Notes: a model not told the origin generated them from the letters alone. DNA of 64,000 bases from Nitrososphaerales archaeon (GCA_030041355.1 JASHNZ010000038.1:1-64000), one strand, 5' to 3'; shown: positions 34,148-42,579, counted from the stretch's first letter. Program-made: numbers and translations.

Positions 34148-34852
34148 CTATAGAAAAACGAGTATTGCTGTCATATCATCTGATTTTAGTCCTGTATCCA
34201 TCGCAATTTGAACGAGAGCCTTTGCACTCTTGTTTTCTTTAACCAAGTCTGCAAGTCTTGAGACATTATTCCCTCTTCCTAGAACATTATCACTAATTCC
34301 ATCTGAACATAGTAGGAGAATGTCACCGTTTTCATAGTGGGTAGATTTGGTATGGATCGAGAGCCTTCCATCAAAGCCAAGATACTGGATAATCGACCAC
34401 ATGTTATCCGGATCTTCAAAACGAAGAGAGTCGTCTTTGTACAGTAAGATCACGTTATTTTCCACGCTTTTTACTAGGAAAATAGGGCTATCTCCAACAT
34501 TCGCTGTTATGACAGTCCTTTTTTCAGGAATGACTTTGGCAAGTGCTAGAGTGGTTCCCATGCCTCCATAATGAAGCTCCCTGCTCCTCTCTTTGATTCT
34601 CTTGGCAATATCACCCAAGCAGGAATCCATTGACTCCTCGCTATCCAAATTCGTCGGGCTATCCTTGATGATGTCAACCGCGATCTGACTTGCTTCTTTT
34701 GCTCCAAGATACCCACCGACGCCGTCAGCTACAGCAAAGACAAGTTTGGACACTGAGGCGAAAAGAGAATCCTGATTTTCGCTATGAAATTCACTCACGC
34801 TATTTGTATCGGAATAATAATCAAATGTAATTTCCTCTGAATGATCTAGCAA
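34148..34852 (-). CDS. PP2C-family serine/threonine protein phosphatase
   Basis: 234 residues. Metal-binding motifs are present in order: ENQDSLF, FAVADGVGGYLGAKEAS, GMGTTLALAKVIPEKRTVITANVGDSPIFLV, LLLCSDGISDNV and the final SDDMTAILV. This is the minimal Stp1-like catalytic core, with no membrane helix or sensor domain. It removes phosphate from Ser/Thr of proteins, implying a partner kinase elsewhere. Its start overlaps the stop of the hexapeptide-repeat gene by 7 nt, and the frameshifted membrane gene follows by 3 nt. Confidence 0.93.
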   Translation of the reverse strand: MLDHSEEITFDYYSDTNSVSEFHSENQDSLFASVSKLVFAVADGVGGYLGAKEASQIAVDIIKDSPTNLDSEESMDSCLGDIAKRIKERSRELHYGGMGTTLALAKVIPEKRTVITANVGDSPIFLVKSVENNVILLYKDDSLRFEDPDNMWSIIQYLGFDGRLSIHTKSTHYENGDILLLCSDGISDNVLGRGNNVSRLADLVKENKSAKALVQIAMDTGLKSDDMTAILVFL

Positions 34853-35406
34853 GGTTCAACTCCTTTCCTTTGCATCATTTTGAGATATGCTGCCCTAATT
34901 TCGTTGTAGTGATCTGCGTTGAGTTGAGTATTTGTTATTTCTTCTTCCGTAAGTTTGCGTTTTGCGATAGCAGGCGAACCCATAACCAGGGTATCTTTAG
35001 GCATCTGTTTTCCTTGAGTTACGAGTGAACCTGCAGCCACAAGACAGTTCTCTCCGATCTTCGCTCCATTGAGCAAAGTAGCTCGCATTCCGATCAAGCA
35101 GTTTGAGGCAATGATCGCACCGTGGATGACTGCACCATGACCTACGGAGACTCGGTCTCCAATTTCAACGGGAAAACTTAGGTCGGTATGAATAACGCAA
35201 TTATCTTGGATGTTCGTTTGTCTGCCGATCGCTATGGGTTCGTTTTCGGTTCGAATGACAGCGCCAAACCAGACAGAAGTTTCCTCTCCAATAGAAACGT
35301 CTCCGATCAAAGTAGCAGTGTCTGCCACAAAGGATCCCTTTGCGATCTTTGGAGATTTGCCGCTGAAACTATAGATTGCCAAAGATAATTCGGAAATAAA
35401 AAACAT
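34846..35406 (-). CDS. Gamma-carbonic-anhydrase-like hexapeptide-repeat protein
   Basis: 186 residues. Left-handed beta-helix repeats run from about residue 25 to 145 (ATLIGDVSIGEETSVWFGAVIRTENEPIAIGRQTNIQDNCVIHTD and onward). The three expected zinc ligands can be seen: His in CVIHTD, and two in GHGAVIHG. A C-terminal helix (LTEEEITNTQLNADHYNEIRAAYLKMM) packs on the trimer. Close relatives are YrdA/PaaY/CaiE-type proteins, some with carbonic anhydrase activity. Activity here is not assured, because YrdA-type members are often inactive. It is the second gene of the operon 35790-33573. Confidence 0.9.
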   Translation of the reverse strand: MFFISELSLAIYSFSGKSPKIAKGSFVADTATLIGDVSIGEETSVWFGAVIRTENEPIAIGRQTNIQDNCVIHTDLSFPVEIGDRVSVGHGAVIHGAIIASNCLIGMRATLLNGAKIGENCLVAAGSLVTQGKQMPKDTLVMGSPAIAKRKLTEEEITNTQLNADHYNEIRAAYLKMMQRKGVEPC

Positions 35407-35430
35407 AAACTCTGGATAAAGTGTTTTGCG

Positions 35431-35790
35431 CTAGCAAGCTCGTATTTTGGAAGCAGTAGTAGTCTTCTTGGTTTGTTTCATTTCGGAAAAATACGGCTGA
35501 AGCTCTTCAGAAAGTTTCTTTATTTCTCGACTCAGAGAGTCCATCCTTTGTTTGAGATCTGACATTCTAGCCACTGTTAGTTTCTCTGCCTCATCGAGAT
35601 TTGTGGCATTATGAACAAATTCAAAAACTTTCTTAGGAAGGGCTTCAAGTCGATTGCGTCCTAGCATCTTTGCCTTCTTGATAAGAATAAGAACACCTAG
35701 GCTATCTTCGTAAGTTTTTTTGAGTTGAAGGAATTCCTTCGTGATATGAATTAATTCAAGGCTCTTTGCCTTGAAATTCTTCTGATCCAA
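35431..35790 (-). CDS. Hypothetical coiled-coil protein
   Basis: 119 residues, almost entirely helical and rich in Lys, Glu and Leu (AKSLELIHITKEFLQLKKTYEDSLGVLILIKKAKML ... TVARMSDLKQRMDSLSREIKKLSEELQPYF). No motif is recognised. The heptad-like spacing suggests a dimeric coiled coil. It starts the same-strand run ending in the PP2C and membrane genes, with a 24-nt gap before the hexapeptide gene. A scaffold role would be inference. Confidence 0.7.
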   Translation of the reverse strand: MDQKNFKAKSLELIHITKEFLQLKKTYEDSLGVLILIKKAKMLGRNRLEALPKKVFEFVHNATNLDEAEKLTVARMSDLKQRMDSLSREIKKLSEELQPYFSEMKQTKKTTTASKIRAC

Positions 35791-35965
35791 GCTTTGACCT
35801 AAACCACGTGGAAAATCTATTCCAAGGCAAAGGCCTATTCATCGAGGTATTTGTCATTTTATGAAAACTTATGGGCGATCTAGTCAAAATTCTCCGAAAC
35901 CGGCCGGCGAGACAGAAGAAAAGACTTCTGAAAAATACAAAATCTGTCTTCAGGTTAGGACAAGA

Positions 35966-36409
35966 TCAGTATCTGCGTTCGTCTTTGCGACCAAACGCCT
36001 TGTCAATTGCTTCGTCCAGTTCAGAGAAGCTGTTCGGGATTCCAGTGAATACCTTGACCCCGTTCAGGTAAAAAATCGGTCTTATTTCATCAGGAGTTTG
36101 TTTTCGGAGGAAGGTGTTGACCAGTTTATTCGAAGACCGCTCAAATATGCGTACTTCAACGCTTCTTCCATACGCTCTTTCAAAATCTACCGTGATTGAA
36201 ACTATCTTTGTGTATAAAGCAAGTTCATCTTTGGGAACTGAGGCTAGCTCCGGGCTGATCGGTTCCAGATTCGAGCTCTCTGTAGAAACAAGACGTTCCT
36301 TCCCTCTGGACTGCACTAGTGCTGGATTACTTTCTCTACAGATTTGGAATATTCTGGGTTCTAGACCAACGATATCCAATCGGGTCGGAGGGCCAGTTGT
36401 GCGCTTCAT
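35966..36409 (-). CDS. Hypothetical protein with thioredoxin-fold-like C-terminus
   Basis: 147 residues. The N-terminal third is low-complexity. The C-terminal half (IVSITVDFERAYGRSVEVRIFERSSNKLVNTFLRKQTPDEIRPIFYLNGVKVFTGIPNSFSELDEAIDKAF) looks like the second half of a thioredoxin-like fold: a strand with PIFYLNGVKVFxGIP in place of the cis-Pro segment, then a helix. There is no CxxC. Similar thaumarchaeal hypothetical proteins share this PxFYLNGxxVxxGxP element. Frames on the opposite strand over the same stretch look like shadows. Confidence 0.65.
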   Translation of the reverse strand: MKRTTGPPTRLDIVGLEPRIFQICRESNPALVQSRGKERLVSTESSNLEPISPELASVPKDELALYTKIVSITVDFERAYGRSVEVRIFERSSNKLVNTFLRKQTPDEIRPIFYLNGVKVFTGIPNSFSELDEAIDKAFGRKDERRY

Positions 36410-36476
36410 GCCTCAGACCATAGGAGAGAAAAAAGCATGACTAAAAGTTTGCCCAGCCTTTACGAGAATTACTCGA

Positions 36477-36641
36477 TTACTGCCTTGACTTTTTCACGTC
36501 GCCGCGATTTAATTTCAGCACTTTGCCTTTCTTCACGAGCCTGACGATCACGCGACCATATGGGACAAACTGCTCGATGATACCGTGATCTTCCTCGTCG
36601 CTGACGTAAACAGTATCACCCAGATTGAGCCGAACTCGCAT
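36477..36641 (-). CDS. Small SH3/KOW-like beta-barrel protein
   Basis: 54 residues starting MRVRLNLGDTVYVSDEEDHG and continuing IIEQFVPYGRVIVRLVKKGKVLKLNRGDVKKSRQ. The alternation of hydrophobic and polar residues with conserved Gly, and the LGDTVYV...GIIEQF...VIVRL pattern, fit a five-strand SH3-type barrel as in KOW or similar small nucleic-acid-binding domains. The tail is basic. The ATG is at 36641, and the minus-strand frame is far more protein-like than the plus-strand one. No close family can be named. Confidence 0.6.
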   Translation of the reverse strand: MRVRLNLGDTVYVSDEEDHGIIEQFVPYGRVIVRLVKKGKVLKLNRGDVKKSRQ

Positions 36642-37061
36642 TATTCCCAAATTGAAGACACCTAGTACCTGTGTTAACCTTAGCCGAAGAGAATCTTCCC
36701 TTGGCGAGAGGACAATAATTTCATCTTATGGCCGAAGTCCCATATAGGTTTTTGGTTCAGTTTATACACTGACAGATGGAGTGTGCTTGCTTTGCATACT
36801 TCGAAATCCGATATTCTTGATGCCTCCATGTCAACTCAAAATAGCATAGTTTGTATACTGATATCCACCTGTTTTAGATCGCTTACATTATCTTTAGTTG
36901 AAAATATAGCAAAAGCCATTGCTTATTCGACTCCTCTCACCGTCAATGTTTCTCATTTGGCGATCCGTTATTCCTCCTGATTGCATGCCAATGTAAAAAA
37001 GAGAATTTGGAAGGGAGATTGTGTTGGACAGGATAAGCAGGAGAATCGAAGCTATGTAGTC
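36642..37061. other. Intergenic region, no gene seen
   Basis: About 420 bases between the small barrel protein and a pseudogene. A plus-strand frame at 36783-36980 has Ser/Thr/Ile-rich, non-family-like composition and I do not support it. No RNA or repeat was recognised. Confidence 0.35.
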
Positions 37062-37301
37062 CTATTTGTAAGATGTGGCAGTTGGGTCAAAAATCGTCAG
37101 CTCAAGTCTTTCATTCTTTCTTACTAGCCCCATGAGCACAATCGCAGCTCCAATTGGAGAAAGAACTAATCCGATCCCTCAAGTTATGTCTCAATAGTAC
37201 AGACTCGGCAGTGGACCCAGATTATACAGAAACGCTGACGCTAGCACACCAACCCCTAAGACCAGCAGAAGAGCGCCGACTGTATTTAGCTCGGATTTCA
37301 A
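37062..37301 (-). pseudogene. Small two-helix membrane protein gene with two in-frame TGA stops
   Basis: From a TTG at 37301 the frame reads MKSELNTVGALLLVLGVGVL, then a helix end and a loop ending PLPSLYY. It meets TGA at 37191-37193, reads three more codons (DIT), meets a second TGA at 37179-37181, and continues in the same frame with GIGLVLSPIGAAIVLMGLV plus RKNERLELTIFD to a TAG at 37062. The sequence on both sides is clearly membrane-protein-like and in one frame, giving 80 codons with two helices. Both stops could come from TGG Trp codons. TGA is used as a normal stop elsewhere in the window, so decay or sequencing error is the likely reading. Confidence 0.6.
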
Positions 37302-37325
37302 AACAGCAATAGCAAATGGGAGTAT

Positions 37326-37356
37326 AGACCTAACCTTTTAGTTTAGGTCTAAAAGG
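37326..37356. repeat. Two interlocking 8-bp inverted repeats
   Basis: AGACCTAA (37326-37333) pairs with TTAGGTCT (37343-37350). CCTTTTAG (37334-37341) pairs with CTAAAAGG (37349-37356). The arms alternate as A, B, A', B', so the two hairpins exclude each other or form a pseudoknot as RNA. The element lies between the divergent pseudogene (start 37301) and sixA (start 37411), where operators would be expected. Confidence 0.6.
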
Positions 37357-37410
37357 ATCGAGATTCACAAAAAGAAGTGGCCGAGTCACATGGGCTTTTG
37401 GAGATAGGGA

Positions 37411-37905
37411 TTGGGTTTGATTCTCTATTTTCTCCGTCACGGACAAGCTCAGCCTAGGGCAGCTTTTGCAGACGACAACGATAGAATGCTAACTTCTGAA
37501 GGTGCGACCAAAGTAAGAAAAATACTCTCCATCGGGAAGTATACCATGAACGTAGAAATAGATCGTATACTCTCTAGCCCTTACAAACGAACCCTAGAAA
37601 CATCAGAAATTGCAAAAGAGATACTAAGACCCAAGAAACCCAAAGTCATCTCTGATGAGGCTCTAGCTCCAGAAAGATCGTCGTACGAAGCATATACCTT
37701 CATTTCAAGGCAAAAATTCGAACCCACTGACAGAGTTCTCGTCATTTCGCACCAACCAAGTATCGGTGAAATAATATCCGACCTCATAGGGTCAGATTTG
37801 AGATTTGGATTTGCGCCTGGTTCAATGGCTAGGGTAGACATTGCTGGAGATGTTAGAACAAGATCGGGCACTTTGGTTTGGCTAATCTCTTCAGATGTCG
37901 TCTGA
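37411..37905 (+). CDS. sixA: SixA-like phosphohistidine phosphatase
   Basis: 164 residues from a TTG at 37411. The histidine-phosphatase catalytic motif is at the very N-terminus (LILYFLRHGQAQP, RHG at residues 9-11), which fixes the start near here. The second conserved Arg is in RILSSPYKRTLETSEI. The late catalytic His is in VLVISHQPSIGEIISDLIG. The short single-domain form with LxSEGATKVRKI matches SixA rather than phosphoglycerate mutase. It dephosphorylates phosphohistidine, probably on signalling or PTS-like proteins. The interlocking inverted repeats lie in its upstream region. Confidence 0.88.
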   Translation: MGLILYFLRHGQAQPRAAFADDNDRMLTSEGATKVRKILSIGKYTMNVEIDRILSSPYKRTLETSEIAKEILRPKKPKVISDEALAPERSSYEAYTFISRQKFEPTDRVLVISHQPSIGEIISDLIGSDLRFGFAPGSMARVDIAGDVRTRSGTLVWLISSDVV

Positions 37906-38068
37906 GTCAAGTCGTTATGCCTGATTTGATCCTGAAAAGTGAGAATTGATCGACGAAGAAAAGATAAGCGGTTTTCAAGACTCCTGAAAAGAGCTGGTCT
38001 TCCAGTCTAGTCTTCTAACTACACAGTCTTTGAGACAGACGAAATGGCGAACCCTATACGAACATTGA

Positions 38069-38617
38069 ATGACTAAAAAAGACAAAAAGCAAAATACAAG
38101 CTACAATTCAACTGATATCGCTATGAGCGTCGTTAAATCTGTTCCAAAGAGCGACTTTGTCTCCTTTGTTCGAAAATATCTAGTCGTAGAAGGTCTCCCA
38201 TGTTCAAGGCATTGCGACAAGCCCACTCATTATAGCTCACTCATGGAAGACAGGAGCAAGCTCGTAGGCGCGTATGTTTGCCCTGATAACTATGTCAGCC
38301 GAATCACCTATTTCGAATTCAATAATGATGATTTGAACTGGTTCAAAAGCTTCATCCGTGGCGAGCTCGACGGGGGAAATCTGATTAGAGACAAAGATTT
38401 TCGCCTCGCGACGCGCCACGGCTGGGAATTAGGGGGGTCTGCGGAGAGTGAAATACAATCATTCTCGGACTCATCAAAGGGGGTCAAGGAGTATTACTGG
38501 ACTTTCTATCCCAAGGACAACGAAGAGAAAAAAAGGGGAAACTTTCTCTGCGAAACATGCGGGAAGCTATTCTCTCAAAGTCTAACTTCAAAGAACAAGG
38601 TTTGCCAAAGACACTAG
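38069..38617 (+). CDS. Hypothetical protein with C-terminal zinc knuckle
   Basis: 182 residues. Two metal-like clusters are present: LPCSRHCDKPTHY in the N-terminal third, with AYVCPDNYVSRITYFEF after it, and FLCETCGKLFSQSLTSKNKVCQRH at the end, which is zinc-finger-like (CxxC...CxxH). The middle (DDLNWFKSFIRGELDGGNLIRDKDFRLATRHGWELGGSAESEI) is alpha/beta. No family is recognised. Its stop overlaps by 4 nt the convergent thioredoxin-like gene. It may be a nucleic-acid-binding protein, by inference from the zinc knuckles only. Confidence 0.75.
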   Translation: MTKKDKKQNTSYNSTDIAMSVVKSVPKSDFVSFVRKYLVVEGLPCSRHCDKPTHYSSLMEDRSKLVGAYVCPDNYVSRITYFEFNNDDLNWFKSFIRGELDGGNLIRDKDFRLATRHGWELGGSAESEIQSFSDSSKGVKEYYWTFYPKDNEEKKRGNFLCETCGKLFSQSLTSKNKVCQRH

Positions 38618-38994
38618 TTGGACTGTAATTTCTTAGTGTCTTTGTAGAATTTGCTGTTGAACAGATCTTCCCAGTGTCTTTTTGTGACTTCAGGATTCTC
38701 CGAAAAACCTGTGAATATGTGCTTTGCCGATCCGTCCTTAAATTCCAAGAAGATCTGCGGGATCAGATAATCTTCAGCATCATCTCCATAGCTCTTCACA
38801 AGCTGATCAGCAATCTTAACGTCATCCTCTCGGTCAATGTCCAGGACGAGAAGTGGAATGTCAAGATCCTCAGCCATTCGTTTGGCGTTATCGACGGAGA
38901 GTGGATAGCAGTGGGGACACCACTTTGCAATGACGGCTGAAATCCTCACAATTCTTGATCCGTTAGAGTAACGAAAGGAGTTCGCCTCTGTCAT
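38614..38994 (-). CDS. Thioredoxin-fold protein with CPHC active site
   Basis: 126 residues. ISAVIAKWCPHCYPLSVDNAKRMAEDLDIPLLVLDIDRED is the thioredoxin-like strand and active site, with CPHC as in DsbA-type and archaeal thioredoxin-like proteins. IPQIFLEFKDG carries the cis-Pro. No signal peptide is present, so a cytoplasmic thiol-disulfide role is likely. The ATG is at 38994. It is co-directional with the methyltransferase gene upstream at 39063-39818. Confidence 0.85.
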   Translation of the reverse strand: MTEANSFRYSNGSRIVRISAVIAKWCPHCYPLSVDNAKRMAEDLDIPLLVLDIDREDDVKIADQLVKSYGDDAEDYLIPQIFLEFKDGSAKHIFTGFSENPEVTKRHWEDLFNSKFYKDTKKLQSN

Positions 38995-39062
38995 GGTGCA
39001 GCGGAAAAGGTGACAGGTATTAAGATTTAACTCTTCGGAATAGATATGCTCTGGAATTCAGG

Positions 39063-39818
39063 CTAAATTTTTCCGAGGAAAACATTTGTTACGTAAAACA
39101 GCGTAATTTTGTTATCCACCTGATATTTGTCAAAAATTTCTTTGATTTCATTTTTCATGGACATGAATTGATCTTCCTCAGGTTGAGGCATATATGACGC
39201 TGAGGAAAGTCTTCCAATAAGACCTTCAAAATCTAAAGTCTGCTCATTTGGCAACAAATATTTCTCAAAGACCCAAGTAGGGAAGAATTTGCAAAGTGCG
39301 TCACCTTCGATTCTTTCCATTCGCGGTCGATTCCTAGAATATTTCCTAACTATTGACTCGTAGTTTTTCATGATTCCTGAATAATTTTCACTCTTTCTAT
39401 CGTTATAGAGAACACAGAGCCATCCATTCTGATTCATGATTCTTCCGAACTCCTTCCATGATTTGACAGGATCAAACCAATGAAGTGCTTGGCCTATAGA
39501 GATAAGATCAACACTTCGATCTTTGAGTGATGTGTTCTCCGCAGTTCCATTCAAGCTGATGAAGTTTGGAAATCCAGCTAAACTAGACTCTGCCTTGTTT
39601 CTCATGTCCGCATTTGGCTCAACACCAAATACTCGGTTTCCATGTTCGAGAAACAGCTTCGATAGGATGCCTGTGCCTGATCCGATGTCAGCAACTACTT
39701 TGCTTGAATCAAAATGGATCTTTTCCTTCAGGATATCAAGAACGCCTTGTGGATATGTTGGTCGATATTTTGAGTATGCCTCAGCGCGACCAGTAAATCT
39801 CTGAGTATAATCCTCCAA
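39063..39818 (-). CDS. SAM-dependent methyltransferase (class I, trans-aconitate-methyltransferase-like)
   Basis: 251 residues. It opens with FTGRAEAYSKYRPTYPQGVLDILKE. Motif I is VVADIGSGTGILSKLFLEHG, followed by VFGVEPNADMRNKAE and FISLNGTAENTSLKDRSVDLISIGQALHWFDPVKSWKEFGRIMNQNGWLCVLYND. The RPTYP and QALHWF elements are shared by small-molecule methyltransferases of the Tam/UbiE-like group. The substrate is unknown. It lies between the GT-C-like membrane gene and the thioredoxin-like gene. Confidence 0.92.
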   Translation of the reverse strand: MEDYTQRFTGRAEAYSKYRPTYPQGVLDILKEKIHFDSSKVVADIGSGTGILSKLFLEHGNRVFGVEPNADMRNKAESSLAGFPNFISLNGTAENTSLKDRSVDLISIGQALHWFDPVKSWKEFGRIMNQNGWLCVLYNDRKSENYSGIMKNYESIVRKYSRNRPRMERIEGDALCKFFPTWVFEKYLLPNEQTLDFEGLIGRLSSASYMPQPEEDQFMSMKNEIKEIFDKYQVDNKITLFYVTNVFLGKI

Positions 39819-39864
39819 GATTTTCTTAAGATAGTTTTGTCTTTATCGCTTTTGAATGAATCTA

Positions 39865-40923
39865 TCAGAACGATTCATCCAGGTGGCGGACAGCAGAGTT
39901 TTCAGCGCTCGAAAAAGAAAATCGCCTTACATGTGCACTGATTAGAATTAGCGGTATAAGAGAGCATACCACAGTCATTGGCATGAGAAAGTAGTTCCAA
40001 AAGCCATCGTTCGGAAGAACAACCGAGGCTATTGCGCTAACCAGCGCAATCCCTATCAATATATTCCTCTTTGAATTCGAAAACAGAAAAGTCGCAATCG
40101 CTGTTGGTATGAGGAATATAGCGACGCGCAAATACGTGTCCATCTTAAACCCGCTGATCATATAGACAACGTGATAGAGACTCCAAATTCCATTTTGTTG
40201 CATAGGTCTAACAAATTGAAACAACATGATATCATATAGAAACCCCGAGGGAGAGTAAAGCAGAAATGGAAGAATTATCGCCGACGCTACTAAAATCGAG
40301 ACCAAGATGGTTTTGAAATTACGATTTCTAAGGGAGTAGATCAGAATGACCGGGAAAACTAGCAGAACGAACTGATTAGTGGCGAGAGCTAGGCCCAGAA
40401 AGATTCCCGCGAGGAGCGATTTATCTTCTAAGAGAACTGCCAAAGCCACAATCAAAAACATCAGACCAATCATTTGGTTAGTTCCCATGACACTGGTAAG
40501 AAAAATCGATGCTGGCAGGATTGCATAGGCAATGGATCCCGTAAATGGAATCCATGAGCTGGCGTGACTTTTTTCCAATAACGACTTTCCAATAAAGTAA
40601 AGTGCAATAGTAATTATGACATCAGCGAAGACACTCCCATATCTAATGTCCGAACCGATAAGGACGAAAGGCGCAAAATACAGCGGAACGAAGGGAAGAT
40701 ATGCGAAAGTAACTATTCCCCCAAACCGGTTTGTATAATTTGAATAAACATAAGGATCACGAAACTCAAGAATGAGCTTGGCTGCCTCGTTGTCTACGTA
40801 ATATACGTCAACAGGATTGACGTGCAAAACACTTGCGCAGGGAATCATGATTAGTCTTACAAGAAGAGCAACGAGTGAAATTGCAATTAGGGGAAAATAA
40901 GCGCGAATCTTCATCAAGACCAT
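39865..40923 (-). CDS. Polytopic membrane protein, GT-C/mannosyltransferase-like
   Basis: 352 residues with about eight to nine hydrophobic helices. After the first helix the extracytoplasmic loop reads NPVDVYYVDNEAAKLILEFRDPYVYSNYTNRFGG; Asp in this first loop is the usual catalytic site of GT-C lipid-linked glycosyltransferases. Later blocks such as AYLPFVPLYFAPFVLIGSDIRYGSVFADV and GIFLGLALATNQFVLLVFPVILIYSLRNR fit DUF2029-like mannosyltransferases. It is the last gene of the MoxR-DUF58 cluster on this strand, with a 158-nt gap from the previous gene. Transfer of a sugar from a polyprenol carrier is inference. Confidence 0.75.
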   Translation of the reverse strand: MVLMKIRAYFPLIAISLVALLVRLIMIPCASVLHVNPVDVYYVDNEAAKLILEFRDPYVYSNYTNRFGGIVTFAYLPFVPLYFAPFVLIGSDIRYGSVFADVIITIALYFIGKSLLEKSHASSWIPFTGSIAYAILPASIFLTSVMGTNQMIGLMFLIVALAVLLEDKSLLAGIFLGLALATNQFVLLVFPVILIYSLRNRNFKTILVSILVASAIILPFLLYSPSGFLYDIMLFQFVRPMQQNGIWSLYHVVYMISGFKMDTYLRVAIFLIPTAIATFLFSNSKRNILIGIALVSAIASVVLPNDGFWNYFLMPMTVVCSLIPLILISAHVRRFSFSSAENSAVRHLDESF

Positions 40924-41081
40924 CTCCGCATAGCATAATGCTTTCTGCGATTTAGAATCGCGTTATCTAAAGTTAGAACACCCCTTTTTTAGAAGATCGG
41001 AAGAATAAATCAAATTGTAATCAGAAAAAAGCATTACAATTAGCAAGGTTCTGAGTCGTAAAGTCAGGCTAAGCTGTATCT

Positions 41082-41963
41082 TTAGTACGCACGTGTAAGC
41101 AGGAAAGCCGCTTCTGCTGCGAGCCAAGAAAGAAGCTCGATCAGATTCACGGGTATGGAATAGAAGTACTGTGTTGGACTGTTCAAATTCGACGAAACTG
41201 GAAAGCCAATTGCTACCCAAGTTAAAAAGAACAAGGCAGTAATACCAAAGAAAATTCCATCTCTTCTAGAAAAGCCCATCAATGATTGGTAAACGAACAT
41301 TATCAGTGGAATCAGAATAAAGAAAGTAGACCTAGCGGTAAGCCACAGAATTGTCGCGAGGTTTCCCGCACTACTTTGATTGCCTTCAACCCAACTGGCA
41401 AGATAAGATGCATACCACAGCGCCTCATGTATTCCGATCATAAAAAAAATCGCAACCGCTGCCTTAAGGAGCGAGAGCAATCCCAGAGTGAACCTCAGTG
41501 CATAAACGTACGCGAAATACGCAAAAACAACAGAGAGGACAATGAGACAGTGGTTTCCCAATATCGAGCTTTGATTGACAACAGCACGCCACAAAATGAG
41601 ATAAGAAAAAATGTTTCCTGATTTGTAGTGCCAGAAAAAGATCTGCCTTACAGCAATGGCTGCAAAATAAGAAGCGCTTGCATAGTTCAAGATTGCTTCG
41701 AAGGTACGTAGATTTGGATTGAAACTCTTTCGTAGCATATCCTTGTCTTTAGAAATGATTGTGTTACGGTGATTTCTCTTCGAAGGCAGAACATTTTGTA
41801 AAATTAGCATGATGGCACCTGCAGCTAACGCAGTTCCGGGCAATAGCAGATAATTGAACAATACTCCGGAGTCTGAGACATGGGTGCTCTCGGTCGGTGT
41901 AGTAAGGAGGACGAATGCCAAGTCTAGAGCGAAAAACATGCACCAGAGATAGCGAAGCCTCAT
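41082..41963 (-). CDS. Hypothetical polytopic membrane protein
   Basis: 293 residues with seven or eight hydrophobic helices, including LWCMFFALDLAFVLLTT, LLLPGTALAAGAIMLIL and SLLKAAVAIFFMIGIHEALWYASYLASW. A central helix carries His and Trp (FFMIGIHEALWYA). No known family is recognised. It is part of the minus-strand run after DUF58 and a four-to-five-helix protein, and before the GT-C-like gene. Confidence 0.75.
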   Translation of the reverse strand: MRLRYLWCMFFALDLAFVLLTTPTESTHVSDSGVLFNYLLLPGTALAAGAIMLILQNVLPSKRNHRNTIISKDKDMLRKSFNPNLRTFEAILNYASASYFAAIAVRQIFFWHYKSGNIFSYLILWRAVVNQSSILGNHCLIVLSVVFAYFAYVYALRFTLGLLSLLKAAVAIFFMIGIHEALWYASYLASWVEGNQSSAGNLATILWLTARSTFFILIPLIMFVYQSLMGFSRRDGIFFGITALFFLTWVAIGFPVSSNLNSPTQYFYSIPVNLIELLSWLAAEAAFLLTRAY

Positions 41964-42005
41964 GCTCTGTTATCGCTTCTACGTTGTTCGCCTATTTTTG
42001 GTGTT

Positions 42006-42563
42006 TTAGCTTGGGGTGGACGCGGCATTCTTGAATGTTTTTATGATAGTGACAAAAAGCAGGAGCGTCGAGACCATCGCAACACCGAAAACAAGAATCG
42101 CGTACGGCAGGGCAAAAGAGACTTCTGAATATAGAAAAATGAAGAGATAGGACACCAAAATGGCGGAACCAGCAGTAGGAACATAAGCTCTTAGCCGCTT
42201 TACGAGGCTTGAGGAAGCAAGAATATGAGTGTCCTGAATCCTACTAAGAAGGAAAGAGAAATCTAGCAAAACAATTATTGCAATCACAGAGAGGACTGTT
42301 TCAAACCCGCTGAAACCTTCTGCAAAGGCACCGAACAGAATAAAGAATACTGCAAAAGCAGATCTATCGATTGACACTAGGGCGCCTAGGTCAAAAACGG
42401 TACCCATGAGATCTAAAATCAAAAGAGCCAGATAAAGATAGGCGAAACTGGATTGTAGGACTATGCCTCCAAGAATCAAAGCAGCGAAAACTAGTACCGA
42501 CCAAAGCTCAAAAGTTTCAAAATGCAGCTTGATCACGGTCTTTCGATTTGACAAAGCTTTCAA
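42006..42563 (-). CDS. Hypothetical membrane protein of the MoxR-DUF58 cluster
   Basis: 185 residues with five predicted helices (VLVFAALILGGIVLQSSFAYLYLALLIL, SAFAVFFILFGAFAEGFSGF, TVLSVIAIIVLLDFSFLL, AGSAILVSYLFIFLYSEV, ALPYAILVFGVAMVSTLLLFVTII). No motif is recognised. It starts 16 nt after the DUF58 stop, so it is very likely co-transcribed and part of the same membrane assembly. Confidence 0.78.
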   Translation of the reverse strand: MKALSNRKTVIKLHFETFELWSVLVFAALILGGIVLQSSFAYLYLALLILDLMGTVFDLGALVSIDRSAFAVFFILFGAFAEGFSGFETVLSVIAIIVLLDFSFLLSRIQDTHILASSSLVKRLRAYVPTAGSAILVSYLFIFLYSEVSFALPYAILVFGVAMVSTLLLFVTIIKTFKNAASTPS

Positions 42564-42579
42564 TGAATCTCCGATTTAC

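Noticed and set aside
35861-36199. 112-codon plus-strand frame
   Set aside because: Mostly antisense to the better-supported minus-strand gene at 35966-36409.
36783-36980. 65-codon plus-strand frame
   Set aside because: Composition is random-looking with no promoter or family support.
37062-37301. TGA recoding to Trp or selenocysteine
   Set aside because: Many neighbouring genes end with TGA and no SECIS-like hairpin is seen; pseudogene or sequence error is simpler.
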